DNA of 64,000 nt from Nocardiopsis composta (GTDB taxonomy: Bacteria > Actinomycetota > Actinomycetes > Streptosporangiales > Streptosporangiaceae). A program made the position numbers and the translations under genes. The notes beneath the pieces were generated by a model. The model was not told the origin of the DNA. It did no database searches and saw nothing but the letters and a program-made list of their open reading frames with translations. The stretch covers positions 310,001 through 374,000 of the forward strand of contig NZ_JACHDB010000002.1 in NCBI RefSeq assembly GCF_014200805.1. Direction: 5' to 3'. Positions 44,062-52,656 of this stretch are shown piece by piece; the first letter of the stretch is position 1, and every line of letters begins with the position of its first letter.

Positions 44062-44072
44062 AGTGTTATCAA
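44062..44072. promoter_or_regulatory. Candidate GntR operator before gntK and the regulator
   Basis: TAGTGTTATCA between the divergent gluconokinase and GntR genes fits the FCD-family consensus TNGTNNNACNA with one mismatch. The better match is before the permease gene at 46299-46309. Likely operator of the adjacent GntR protein. Confidence 0.45.
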
Positions 44073-44130
44073 TGAGGCGGAGCGGTTCCGGGGGCGGCCC
44101 GGGGCGCCCGCCGCAGCGCCGAGGAGCCCG

Positions 44131-44868
44131 ATGACCGCCGACGCCGACCACCGCACCCTGCACAACCGGGTCCTCGCGGAGCTCGGTCCGGCGATCGCGG
44201 CCGGCGACTACGGCCCCGGGCACGTCTTCACCCTGGAGAGCCTGGCCCGCGACTTCGGCGTCTCGCGCACCGTGGCCCGCGAGGCGGTCCGCGTCCTGGA
44301 GTCGATGCGGCTGGTGGTCAGCCGCCCCCGCACCGGGATCACCGTGCGGCCCGCGGCGGAGTGGAGCGTCTACGACCCCCAGCTCATCCGGTGGCGGCTG
44401 GCCGGACCGGGCCGGATGGCCCAGCTGCGCACCCTCACCGAGCTGCGCGCCGCCATCGAGCCGCCGGCCGCGGCCGCCGCCGCCCGGCGGGCCACCCCCG
44501 CCCAGCGCAGGGCGCTGTCCGAGCTGAACGCGGTGATGGCCGAGACCGGGCGCCGCGGCGACCTGGACCGGTTCCTCGCCCTGGACATCGAGTTCCACCG
44601 CCGCATCCTGGAGCTGTCCGGCAACGAGATGTTCGCCGGGCTGGCCGGGGTGGTCGCCGAGGTCCTCGCCGGCCGCACCCAGCACCGGCTGATGCCGACC
44701 CGGCCCCGCCCCGAGGCGCTCTGCCTCCACGCCCACGTGGCCTCGGCCATCGAGGGCGGCCTCCCCGAGGTGGCGGAGGCCGCGATGCGCTCGATCGTGC
44801 GCGAGGTCGTCGAGGCGCTGGAGGAGGCCGGGGACGGCGGGCCGGCCGGCGCTACAGCAGCAGGCTGA
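44131..44868 (+). CDS. GntR family regulator of gluconate genes (FCD type)
   Basis: 245 residues from an ATG with GAGGAG upstream. Winged helix: AIAAGDYGPGHVFTLESLARDFGVSRTVAREAVRVLESMRLVVSRPRTGITV; FCD domain: LTELRAAIEPPAAAAAARRA, ALDIEFHRRILELSGNEMFAGL, HAHVASAIEGGLPEVAEAAMRSI. It lies between the kinase and permease genes and is the probable gluconate-responsive repressor of both. The last 17 bp overlap the convergent permease gene. Confidence 0.9.
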   Translation: MTADADHRTLHNRVLAELGPAIAAGDYGPGHVFTLESLARDFGVSRTVAREAVRVLESMRLVVSRPRTGITVRPAAEWSVYDPQLIRWRLAGPGRMAQLRTLTELRAAIEPPAAAAAARRATPAQRRALSELNAVMAETGRRGDLDRFLALDIEFHRRILELSGNEMFAGLAGVVAEVLAGRTQHRLMPTRPRPEALCLHAHVASAIEGGLPEVAEAAMRSIVREVVEALEEAGDGGPAGATAAG

Positions 44869-46228
44869 TCCCGAAGGCCAGCACGAAGCCGACCAGGCCG
44901 ATCAGCGTCTCCATCACGGTCCAGGTGCGCAGCGTGGTCGCCACGTCCATCCGCAGGAACCGGCCGACCAGCCAGAACCCCGAGTCGTTGACGTGCGAGA
45001 GCACGGTGGAGCCGCAGGCGATCGCGATGACCACCAGCGCCAGCTCGACCCCGCCCATGTCCGGGGTGGCCTCGACGGCCGGGGCGACCAGCGCGGCGGC
45101 CGTGGTCAGCGCGACGGTGGCCGAGCCCTGCGCGACGCGCAGCGCGGTGGCGATCACGAAGGCGGCGACGATCACCGGCAGGCCGGTGGACTCCAGCGAG
45201 GAGGCCAGCGCCTCGCCGATGCCGCTGGCCCGCAGCACCCCGCCGAACATGCCGCCCGCCCCGGTGATCAGGATGATCGAGCAGACCGGGCCGAGCGACC
45301 CGTCGACGAGCTCTTGGACCCGGTCCTTGGAGAACCGGCCGCGGCCCAGCACCGCCATCGCTACCAGGGCGGTGACCAGCAGCGCGATCGGCGCCTGGCC
45401 GACCAGCTGGAGGGCCTGCACCCACGCCGCGCCGCCGTCCAGCACGCCCGCGGTGGCCAGGGTGGCGGTGCCGGTGTTGAGGAAGACCATCGCCATCGGC
45501 ATGAGCAGCACGCCCACCACGGTGAGCAGGTGCGGCGGGTGCTCCGGGCCGTCGGCGGTGCGGGCCTCCTCGCCGCCGGGGACCGGCAGGTCGAACCGGC
45601 GCCCGGCGTACAGCGAGTACAGGTAGCTGCCGATGTACCAGGTGGGGATGGCCAGCACGGTGCCGACCAGCAGCGTGGTGCCCATCGGCGCGCCGAGCAT
45701 GTCGGCGGCGGTCACCGGGCCCGGGTGCGGCGGCACGAAGGCGTGCATGACCGCGAAGGCGCCCGCGGCGGGCAGCGCGTAGTACAGCACCGACCCGCCG
45801 ATCCGCCGTGCCACGCTGAACACGATGGGCAGCATCACGATGAGCCCGGCGTCGAAGAAGATCGGGAAGGCGAAGAGCAGCGAGGCCACGCCCAGCGCCA
45901 GCGGGGCGCGCTTCTCGCCGAACGCGCGCACCAGCGCGTTGGCCAGCACCGCGGCGCCGCCGGTGGCCTCCAGCATCCGGCCGATCATCACGCCCAGGCC
46001 GACCAGCAGGGCGACGTTGGCCAGGGTCGAGCCGAAGCCGTCCAGCAGGGTCGGCATGACGTCGGCGGCCGGGATGCGGGTGGCCAGCGCGACCAGCAGG
46101 CTGACCAGGGTCAGCGAGACGAACGCGTGCAGCCGCACCTTCATGACCAGGAAGAGCAGCACGGCGATCGCGCCGGCCGCGATCCCCAGCAGCGGCCCTG
46201 TGCCGTAGGCGGGTTCGATGGTTTCCAC
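44852..46228 (-). CDS. gntP: GntP family gluconate permease
   Basis: 458 residues from a GTG with GGAGG 5 bp upstream, about 12-14 membrane segments. GntP motifs: LLVGLGVMIGRMLEATGGAAVLA, FAFPIFFDAGLIVMLPI, MHAFVPPHPGPVTAADML, ITGAGGMFGGVLRASGIGEAL, LRVAQGSATVALTTAAALVAP and CGSTVLSHVNDSGFWLVGRFL. It imports gluconate with protons for the gluconokinase. The operator before it implies control by the neighbouring GntR protein. Confidence 0.94.
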   Translation of the reverse strand: METIEPAYGTGPLLGIAAGAIAVLLFLVMKVRLHAFVSLTLVSLLVALATRIPAADVMPTLLDGFGSTLANVALLVGLGVMIGRMLEATGGAAVLANALVRAFGEKRAPLALGVASLLFAFPIFFDAGLIVMLPIVFSVARRIGGSVLYYALPAAGAFAVMHAFVPPHPGPVTAADMLGAPMGTTLLVGTVLAIPTWYIGSYLYSLYAGRRFDLPVPGGEEARTADGPEHPPHLLTVVGVLLMPMAMVFLNTGTATLATAGVLDGGAAWVQALQLVGQAPIALLVTALVAMAVLGRGRFSKDRVQELVDGSLGPVCSIILITGAGGMFGGVLRASGIGEALASSLESTGLPVIVAAFVIATALRVAQGSATVALTTAAALVAPAVEATPDMGGVELALVVIAIACGSTVLSHVNDSGFWLVGRFLRMDVATTLRTWTVMETLIGLVGFVLAFGISLLL

Positions 46229-46296
46229 GGGGCCTCCGGACGGGAGAGAGCACGGCCCGGCCCCGCCCTTCGGCGTGGCCGGGGTAACATTCACGC

Positions 46297-46311
46297 AATG
46301 GTAATACCATT
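46297..46311. promoter_or_regulatory. GntR operator AATGGTAATACCATT before gntP
   Basis: A 15-bp near-perfect palindrome whose core TGGTAATACCA fits the FCD-family operator consensus TNGTNNNACNA exactly. It is 70 bp upstream of the gntP start. The GntR protein at 44131 is the obvious binder. Confidence 0.75.
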
Positions 46312-46510
46312 TGTGAGCTTCTGTTGGCACCCCCGTAAAGAGCTGTGAACCCGCCGGAAACCCCGCGCCCGCTGCGGCGGACCGGGTGTGAAGATCCGAA
46401 GCCCCGGCGCCCGTGACCCGATCGATACCTCCTCCGCCCCCGCCGGGCCCCGGGAGCGGGGGGAGGCGAGGGCGGCCCGGAGCCGAGCGCTCCCGGCCGC
46501 CCCGGTTCCG

Positions 46511-46754
46511 GGGCCTGAGCCGCTGATGAGGGTTTTCGCCGCGGTCGGGCACTCCGGCCGCCGGGACCCGGCGCCGTCGGCCCCGGTCCGCCTCCGCCCG
46601 CGGCGCGGCCTGCGCTGCGGCGCCGCCTCGACGTCGCGGTGACCGCTGAGTGAGGCTGCGCGGTGGCGGACGCTCTCCTCGGCGAGGTGGCGCTGCGCCG
46701 CGGGTGGGCGCGGGGCGGGGAGGCCGCCGGAAACCCCGCCGGCGATCTCAGGGG
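46511..46754. repeat. 244-bp inverted-repeat element (family A, copy 2)
   Basis: The left arm (46511-46540, with CCTGAGCCGCTGATGAGGGT) and right arm (46729-46754, ending GGCGATCTCAGGGG) each match the arms of the element at 2517-2754; the right arm shares GAAACCCC and CGATCTCAGGGG. Lengths are 244 and 238 bp. The interiors are not obviously alike. Confidence 0.5.
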
Positions 46755-46947
46755 AGCGCATCGCGCTGCGCCCCCGCGTGCCGGTCCGGGGGCGGTCCCG
46801 CCGGTCGGCGCCCCCTCGCCCGGTGCGCCCGGTGCGACGGCGGCCGGCCCGGAGGAGGAGTGGGGAGCCGGGGCGGCGATGCCGGGCGGCCGCGGATCGT
46901 TCAGGCCCGTCCGCCGTCACGCCGAAGTGCGGCCTCTGCCCCGCTCA

Positions 46948-47257
46948 GAGACTGTTGGACATGCGAGCGGTCGCCCGGAGTGTCCGACCGCGGACCGCCC
47001 CGCACCCGCACGCCGCGACCCGCCCCTGCGGCCGGGGCGGCAGGGGGCGGGGCACAGCCCCATCCTCGTTGTTCTCGGGGTCATCGGCCGGTCCCGGTCG
47101 CGGGGCCCGTACCGGTGAGCGGTGCCGGACCGGCCGATGCACCAGCGGCCTCGTGGCGCCTCCCGCAGTGGCGAACGGCGATGCCGGGCCGCACCGCGGG
47201 AGGCGCGGGCCCGGCGGCCGGACACCCCGGGCGACCGACCGGATACCCAACGGTCTC
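46948..47257. repeat. 310-bp inverted-repeat element (family B, copy 2)
   Basis: The 33-bp left arm (46948-46980, GAGACTGTTGGACATGCGAG...) and right arm (47225-47257) are inverted repeats matching at about 26 of 33 positions, including CGGTCGCCCGG. The arms also match the 115-bp element at 25235-25349. A few flanking bases (CTCAGAGAC / GTCTCTCAG) extend the similarity. Confidence 0.55.
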
Positions 47258-47509
47258 TCAGCCCGCCACCGCGGGCGGCGGCGGGGCGGCAGGGCGGCCG
47301 TTCCGCACACGGCCAGGCTGGACAGGATCCGGGGATCCATGTAAACCAATCGGTAACTTCGTGGCGCCGGCACCGGGGGCCGGCGGCGGGGCAGGGTAGG
47401 GCCCGCACCACCCGCGCAGGTAGGGATCGCAGTGCAGACGGACCGGGGCCGCCTCCGGGAGACTGGAGGACGACGGCGCGGTGGACGGGAACGGGAAGAA
47501 GCAGGGCGG

Positions 47510-48688
47510 ATGCACAGGCTGATCAACCAGGTACGCCCCTACGCCTGGGGAGACACGGCGGCGATACCCCGGCTGCTCGGTGTCGAGCCCGACGGCACCC
47601 CGCAGGCCGAGCTCTGGATGGGGGCCCACCAGGCCGCGCCCAGCAGCCTCGCCACCGACGAGGGGCCGCTCGGCTTCGAGGAGTTCATCGCCGCGGCGCC
47701 CAAGGAGGTGCTCGGGCGGCGGACCGTGGACCGGTTCGGCGAGCGGCTGCCCTTCCTGCTCAAGGTGCTCGCCGCGGACGCCCCGCTCTCCCTGCAGGCC
47801 CACCCGGACGAGGCGCGGGCGCGCGCGGGCTTCCTCGCCGAGGAGGAGGCGGGCATCCCCATCGACGCCGGGAACCGCAACTACCGGGACCCCTTCCACA
47901 AACCCGAGCTGGTGCTGGCGCTGGAGCCGTTCGAGGCGCTGTGCGGTTTCCGCGACCCGGTCTCCGCCCTCGGCGACCTGGCCGGGATCCGCTGCGAGCT
48001 GGCCCGGCTGATCCGCGCCGACCTGGCCGCCGCCGACCCGCACCTGGCGCTGCGCGCAGCCATGACGCACCTGCTCACCCTGGACGCGGCGGACCGCCCC
48101 CGGCTGCTCGCCGACTTCATCGAGGAGTGGGCCGAACGGGGCGGGGGCGGCCACCACGCGACCGTGCTGGAGCTGTACCACCGCTACCCCGGGGACCCGG
48201 GCGCCGTCGCCGCCCTGCTGCTCAACCGGATCACCCTGCGGCCCGGCGAGGCGCTCTTCCTGCCGGCCGGCAACGTCCACGCCTACCTGCGCGGCACCGC
48301 GGTGGAGGTGATGGCCAGCTCGGACAACGTGCTGCGGGCCGGCCTGACCGGCAAGCACGTCGACGTGCCCGAGCTGCTCGCGGTGGTCGACTTCTCGGTG
48401 CTGCCCATCCCCTACACCCGGCCGGTGCCGGTGCAGGGGCGGCGCGAGTTCCGCCCCGGGGTGGAGGACTTCGCGCTGTCGGTGCTGGGGCCGGGGCGGG
48501 TGGCGGCCGAGCTGCCCGGCGGGGCGCCCTCGGTGGTGCTCGCCCTGGAGGGGGCGGCCGAGCTGAGCGCGGAGTGCGGCGCCCGGGCGGCGCTGCGCCG
48601 CGGGGAGTCGGTCTTCGTGCCGGCGCGCAGCGGGGCCGTCGCGGTCGAGGGGGAGGGCCACCTGGTCGCGGCGACGGTCGGCATCTGA
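47510..48688 (+). CDS. manA: Mannose-6-phosphate isomerase
   Basis: 392 residues, type I phosphomannose isomerase. Zinc-site and family motifs: N-terminal INQVRPYAWGDTAAIPRLLG, PFLLKVLAADAPLSLQAHPD, NRNYRDPFHKPELVLALEPFEALCGFRD, and FLPAGNVHAYLRGTAVEVMASSDNVLRAGLTGKHVDVPELL. It interconverts fructose-6-P and mannose-6-P, supplying GDP-mannose for glycans. The ATG follows a GCAGGGCGG; an in-frame upstream ATG-less extension was rejected. The FKBP gene follows 64 bp downstream. Confidence 0.94.
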   Translation: MHRLINQVRPYAWGDTAAIPRLLGVEPDGTPQAELWMGAHQAAPSSLATDEGPLGFEEFIAAAPKEVLGRRTVDRFGERLPFLLKVLAADAPLSLQAHPDEARARAGFLAEEEAGIPIDAGNRNYRDPFHKPELVLALEPFEALCGFRDPVSALGDLAGIRCELARLIRADLAAADPHLALRAAMTHLLTLDAADRPRLLADFIEEWAERGGGGHHATVLELYHRYPGDPGAVAALLLNRITLRPGEALFLPAGNVHAYLRGTAVEVMASSDNVLRAGLTGKHVDVPELLAVVDFSVLPIPYTRPVPVQGRREFRPGVEDFALSVLGPGRVAAELPGGAPSVVLALEGAAELSAECGARAALRRGESVFVPARSGAVAVEGEGHLVAATVGI

Positions 48689-48752
48689 GCCCTCGCGGTG
48701 CCGATACGCTGGTGCACCGTTGACCGGAACCGCTGAGGGGGAGAACGAACAG

Positions 48753-49127
48753 ATGGCGCTCGAACGTCCCGAGATCGACTTCATCGACGGCCCGCCGCCG
48801 GCCGAGCTGCAGGTCGAGGACATCACCATCGGCGAGGGCGAGCAGGCCGTGCACCGCTCCCGCCTCGCCATGCACTACGTCGGGGTCGCGCACTCCACGG
48901 GGGAGGAGTTCGACTCCTCCTGGAGCCGGGGCGAGCCGCTCCGCTTCCAGCTCGGCGTCGGCCAGGTCATCCCCGGCTGGGACCAGGGCGTCCTGGGGAT
49001 GCGGGTCGGCGGCCGCCGCAAGCTCACCATCCCGCCGCACCTGGCCTACGGCGACCGCGGCGCCGGCAATGTGATCAAGCCGGGGGAGACCCTGGTCTTC
49101 GTCATCGACCTGGTCGAGGTCGGCTGA
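48753..49127 (+). CDS. FKBP-type peptidyl-prolyl cis-trans isomerase
   Basis: 124 residues from an ATG with GAGGGGGAG upstream, one FKBP domain: VHRSRLAMHYVGVAHSTGEEFDSSWSRGEPLRFQLGVGQVIPGWDQGVLGMRVGGRRKLTIPPHLAYGDRGAGNVIKPGETLVFVIDLVEV. The active-site aromatic and hydrophobic residues (Y, F-D, VIPGW, Y, F) are intact. No signal peptide, so cytoplasmic. It assists folding at proline bonds. A strong terminator hairpin follows. Confidence 0.95.
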   Translation: MALERPEIDFIDGPPPAELQVEDITIGEGEQAVHRSRLAMHYVGVAHSTGEEFDSSWSRGEPLRFQLGVGQVIPGWDQGVLGMRVGGRRKLTIPPHLAYGDRGAGNVIKPGETLVFVIDLVEVG

Positions 49128-49159
49128 CCGGAACCCGGTGGGCTCCGGATCGACGGAGC

Positions 49160-49204
49160 GGCAGGGGCGCGGCGCCCGCTCGGGCGCCGCGCCCCTGCCC
49201 TTTC
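49160..49204 (+). terminator. Intrinsic terminator after the FKBP gene
   Basis: A 19-bp perfect stem (49160-49178 with 49181-49199), opening at its apex to a small loop, followed by CCTTTC. It starts 32 bp after the FKBP stop and lies before the convergent acyl-CoA dehydrogenase gene. Confidence 0.8.
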
Positions 49205-49282
49205 TCCCGGCTCCCCGGGGTCCCCTCGGCCCCGGGGAGGCCTGTGCGCCGCGGGCGCACCGCGCCCGGTGCGGGGGCGGGG

Positions 49283-50458
49283 TCAGTCCAGTGAGGAGCC
49301 CACCTTCACCCGGCCGGTGAGCAGGTCGCGGGCGATGGTCCGGCGCTGGATCTCGTCGGTGCCCTCGTAGATGCGGAGCAGCCGCAGGTCGCGGTACCAG
49401 CGCTCGATGGGCAGCTCGCGGGTGTAGCCCATGCCGCCGTGGATCTGCATGACGCGGTCGACGATCTCGTTGGCCTTCTGGCCGCCGTAGAGCTTGGCGA
49501 TGGACTGGTGGTGCCGGGAGTCGGCCCCCTGGTCGACCTGCCAGGCGGCGCGGAGCACCAGCAGCCGCAGCGCCTCGGTCTCCATCTCGGAGTCGGCGAT
49601 CATCCACTGGATCGCCTGGCGGTCGGCGATCGGGGCGCCGAAGGTGGTGCGCTCGTTGGCGTAGCGGACCGCCATCTCCAGCAGCCGCTCGCAGGCGCCG
49701 ATCGCCCGGGCCGGCAGCAGGTAGCGGCCCTTGCCGATCCACTGCATGGCCAGTCGGAAGCCGTTGCCCTCCTCGCCGAGCACGGCGGAGTGCGGCACCC
49801 GCACGTCGGAGAAGACCAGCGAGGCCGGGCGGCGCTCGCCCATGGTGTCGATCGGCTCGGAGGTCCAGCCGGCCTCCCGGTCCGCGATGAAGCAGGTGAC
49901 GCCGCCGTCGGCGCCCTTGTCCGGGTCGGTCACCGCGAACACCAGGGCGAAGTCGGCCTCGTTGCCGCCGGTGATGAAGGTCTTCTCGCCGTTGATCACC
50001 CAGTGGTCGCCGTCGCGGACCGCTCGGGTGCGGATCGCCTTGGCGTCGGAGCCGGCGCCGGGCTCGGTGATGGCGAAGCAGGACTTGCGGGTGCCCTCGA
50101 TCGTGGGGAGCAGGTACTCCTCGCGCTGCCGCCGGTCGGCGTGGAACAGGATGTTGTCGGCCTCGCCGCCGAACTTGAAGGTGAGGAAGGTGCGGCCGAG
50201 TTCGGCCTCGATGACGGCCGCGGTGACCGCGTCCAGCCCCATGCCGCCGTACTCCACCGGCGTCTGCACCCCCCAGAAGCCGGATTTGCGGGCCAGCTCG
50301 CGCAGCTCGCGGCCCTCCTCGGCGGTCAGGCCCGGGGCGGCGCCCTCCCGCTCGCGGCGGAGCACCTCGTTCTCCATGGGCATGATCTCGCGCTCGACGA
50401 AGGTGCGCACCCAGTCCCGGATGCCCTTCTGCTCCTCGGTCAGTGCGAAGTCCACCAT
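49283..50458 (-). CDS. Acyl-CoA dehydrogenase
   Basis: 391 residues. N-terminal helices (FALTEEQKGIRDWVRTFVEREI), FAD/substrate motifs (CFAITEPGAGSDAKAIRT, INGEKTFITGGNEAD), and the C-terminal region with QIHGGMGYTRELPIERWYRDLRLLRIYEGTDEIQRRTIA, which retains the canonical catalytic Glu in YEGT. It makes a trans-2-enoyl-CoA from a saturated acyl-CoA, passing electrons to ETF. A TetR gene is divergent 236 bp away and probably controls it; acyl chain preference is unknown. Confidence 0.92.
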   Translation of the reverse strand: MVDFALTEEQKGIRDWVRTFVEREIMPMENEVLRREREGAAPGLTAEEGRELRELARKSGFWGVQTPVEYGGMGLDAVTAAVIEAELGRTFLTFKFGGEADNILFHADRRQREEYLLPTIEGTRKSCFAITEPGAGSDAKAIRTRAVRDGDHWVINGEKTFITGGNEADFALVFAVTDPDKGADGGVTCFIADREAGWTSEPIDTMGERRPASLVFSDVRVPHSAVLGEEGNGFRLAMQWIGKGRYLLPARAIGACERLLEMAVRYANERTTFGAPIADRQAIQWMIADSEMETEALRLLVLRAAWQVDQGADSRHHQSIAKLYGGQKANEIVDRVMQIHGGMGYTRELPIERWYRDLRLLRIYEGTDEIQRRTIARDLLTGRVKVGSSLD

Positions 50459-50524
50459 GCTGCCAGCTCCGTTCCGCGTTCCGCGCCCGGCCGCCCTGGT
50501 GGGGCGGTGCCCGGACCTGAAACC

Positions 50525-50540
50525 TAACGTCGTTCGGTTA
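50525..50540. promoter_or_regulatory. Candidate TetR operator between acyl-CoA dehydrogenase and TetR genes
   Basis: TAACGTCGTTCGGTTA lies in the divergent intergenic region, with TAAC/GTTA ends and an inner AACG-T-CGTT palindrome, 67 bp upstream of the dehydrogenase start. The only AT-containing symmetric site in the region. Confidence 0.45.
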
Positions 50541-50694
50541 ATGTGACTGTAGGCCGCCCCGGACCCGGCCGCAAGAGGGGGCCTGCGAACCCCGGCGGGG
50601 CGTGGTTAGATCACTGCACGGCCGACGCGCCCGGAGCCGCCGCGGCTCACCGGGGAGGCGCCGGCGGAGCAGCAGTCGGAGCAGAGAGGCAGCC

Positions 50695-51339
50695 GTGGCC
50701 CGTCCCAAGACCCCGATCCTGACCCGGCGGGGGATCCGCGCCGCCGCGCTCGCGCTGGTCGACCGGGACGGCCTGGAAGGGCTGTCCATGCGCAAGCTCG
50801 CCCAGGAGCTGGAGGTGCAGGCCGCCTCGCTCTACAGCCACTACAAGACCAAGGACGAGCTGCTCGCCGACATCGCCAACGAGATCATGGCCGACGTGGA
50901 CGTCTCCGGCTTCTCCGGCGGCGACTGGCGGCACGGCCTGGTCACCTGGGCGCGCTCCTACCGCGCCGCCCTGGCCGCCCACCCCAACCTGGTCCCGGTC
51001 ATCGCGGTCGGCCCCGGCCTGCGCGACCAGGCCCTGCAGCGGGCCGACGCGATCCACGGCGGCCTGGTCTCGGCCGGCTGGCCGCCCCGGCACGCCACCA
51101 TGATCGGCGCCTCCACCAAGTACCTGGTGGTCGGCGCCGCGATCAACTCCTTCGCCCGCGGCTTCTCCGACGACGTCCAGGTCTACCGGGACCGCTACCC
51201 CAACCTCTTCCAGGCGCACCGGCTCGCCGAGCACGCCGCCGAGATCGATGCGGAGAGCTTCGAGCTCGCCCTGGAGTCCTTCCTGGCCGGCCTGGACCGG
51301 CTCTACGAGAAGGTCCGCGAGGACCGGGCGGACCGCTGA
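50695..51339 (+). CDS. TetR family transcriptional regulator
   Basis: 214 residues from a GTG preceded by GAGAGG. Helix-turn-helix: LTRRGIRAAALALVDRDGLEGLSMRKLAQELEVQAASLYSHYKTKDELLADIANEIM; the C-terminal domain resembles the tetracycline-repressor-like ligand domain (WRHGLVTWARSYRAALAAHPNLVPVIAVGPG, YLVVGAAINSFARGFSDD). Divergent from the acyl-CoA dehydrogenase gene, its probable target. A 58-bp palindrome follows the stop. Confidence 0.9.
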   Translation: MARPKTPILTRRGIRAAALALVDRDGLEGLSMRKLAQELEVQAASLYSHYKTKDELLADIANEIMADVDVSGFSGGDWRHGLVTWARSYRAALAAHPNLVPVIAVGPGLRDQALQRADAIHGGLVSAGWPPRHATMIGASTKYLVVGAAINSFARGFSDDVQVYRDRYPNLFQAHRLAEHAAEIDAESFELALESFLAGLDRLYEKVREDRADR

Positions 51340-51356
51340 TGCGGACGCCCCCAAGG

Positions 51357-51414
51357 CGGTGATCCCGGTGCCGGGGCATCCGAGCGCTCGGATGCCCCGG
51401 CACCGGGATCACCG
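51357..51414. terminator. 58-bp perfect palindrome, probable terminator of the TetR gene
   Basis: 29-bp arms meet at GAGC|GCTC (51385/51386) without mismatch, 18 bp after the TetR stop. In RNA it would form an extremely stable hairpin; no T-run follows. Such precise arms suggest either a strong terminator or a recently formed element. Confidence 0.65.
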
Positions 51415-51511
51415 AGAGAGGGGCGGGCGCCCCCGGGTCTGTAAGGAGCGTTTACCGGGCGTTGGCGCTTCGGAGTCGATTTCGGAGCGTGACCGATGTG
51501 ATGCTCTCGGT

Positions 51512-52585
51512 ATGGAATCGAAGGGTGGGTTCACACGGAGCCGGCCGCGGCGGCGGCCCGGTGCGCTGGCCGTGTACGGGGCCGCCGGGGCGCTCGCGCT
51601 GGCGGGGCTGTGCGCGGGAGCCGGAGCGGCGGAGTCCCGGGGCGACCGGTCCGCGTGCCGGGCCGAGGCCTGCGCCGACGACTCCTCGCAGAAGGGGAGC
51701 CACCCCGTCGCGGTCCAGGACGACGGGGTCAACGTGTTCGTCGGCGGCGACTTCCGGGTGCGCGAGGGCGCGGCCGGGGCCGAGGGCAAGGTGATCGTCC
51801 TCGGCGGCTTCGACATGGACAAGAGCGGCGAGGGCTACCGGGACGCCTACCGGGTGGGCGGGGCCGGACCGAACGCGCGGTACCGCCCCGAGGCCGGCTC
51901 GGACTTCATGACCGTCGGCGCCGACGTCGCGGTCGCCGAAGGCCAGCGCCTCCTCGCCGAACAGGACGAGGTGCACGGCGTGGTGCGCTACGGCGGCACA
52001 CTGGTCGGCGCGGTCTCGCCGAGCGCCGTGCACGACCCGCGGGCGGCCGACTCCTTCCGCGGGATCCGCGAGCGGGTGGAGGAGGCCAGCGCCTGCTACG
52101 CCTACCCGGAGGGGCGGCTGCGCGAGCCGACCGGGACCGCCCTCGACGCCGGCGCGGCGACCGTCTTCACCGGCGACGGGACCTCCCGGCTGCAGGTGTT
52201 CAACGTCGACTTCGACCTCTCCGACACCGGCGGCCGGCCGCAGCGCATCGTGTTCCGGGAGATCCCGCCGGAGGCGACCGTCCTGGTCAACGTGGCCGGC
52301 GAGGACCCGGTCGTGGACACCTACAGCGGGTCGCTCCCCGACGGGCTGCGCGGCAGGCTGCTGTGGAACTTCCCGGACGCCTCCACGGTCCACCTCAAGG
52401 GCAGCGGCCAGTTCCAGGGCAGCGTGATGGTGGGCGAGCGGGACAGCGTCACCCGCCTCTCCCTGCCCGGCACCAGCGGCCGCCTGTTCACCGCCGGAAC
52501 CCTGGTGCACGCCTCCGAGGGCGGAGGCGGCGGCCAGCGCATCCACGCCCACCCGTTCGAGGGCGACCTGCCCGGCTGCGGCTGA
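51512..52585 (+). CDS. Choice-of-anchor A family secreted protein
   Basis: 357 residues. A signal peptide (RPRRRPGALAVYGAAGALALAGLCAGAGA) is followed by a domain matching the choice-of-anchor A fold found in bacterial surface and spore-coat-like proteins: DDGVNVFVGGDFRVREGAAGAEGKVIVLGGFDMDKSG, LQVFNVDFDLSDTGG, FREIPPEATVLVNVAG, LLWNFPDASTVHLKGSGQFQGSVMV and TSGRLFTAGTLVHAS. There is no LPXTG or C-terminal membrane anchor, so the protein may be released or held by other means. No clear ribosome-binding site. An ECF sigma gene follows. Function is unknown. Confidence 0.8.
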   Translation: MESKGGFTRSRPRRRPGALAVYGAAGALALAGLCAGAGAAESRGDRSACRAEACADDSSQKGSHPVAVQDDGVNVFVGGDFRVREGAAGAEGKVIVLGGFDMDKSGEGYRDAYRVGGAGPNARYRPEAGSDFMTVGADVAVAEGQRLLAEQDEVHGVVRYGGTLVGAVSPSAVHDPRAADSFRGIRERVEEASACYAYPEGRLREPTGTALDAGAATVFTGDGTSRLQVFNVDFDLSDTGGRPQRIVFREIPPEATVLVNVAGEDPVVDTYSGSLPDGLRGRLLWNFPDASTVHLKGSGQFQGSVMVGERDSVTRLSLPGTSGRLFTAGTLVHASEGGGGGQRIHAHPFEGDLPGCG

Positions 52586-52656
52586 GCCGCTCCGGCCCCC
52601 GGCCGCCGGCCCGGGGCCGGACGGGCCGCCCCGGGCGGATGTGCGATGCTCGGGAC

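Larger units (their letters stand above)
46229..47509. other. 1.3-kb gene-free region with two repeat elements
   Basis: Between divergent gntP and manA. Near gntP is its promoter-operator (46297-46311). The centre holds two separate inverted-repeat elements: family A copy 2 (46511-46754) and family B copy 2 (46948-47257). All open frames on both strands are Arg/Pro/Gly-rich and unsupported. The last 170 bp include an AT-poor leader before manA with no clear promoter. Confidence 0.55.

Noticed and set aside
46388-47400. Several open frames in the region between gntP and manA
   Set aside because: No ribosome-binding sites, Arg/Pro/Gly composition, and they cross inverted-repeat elements; no family recognised.
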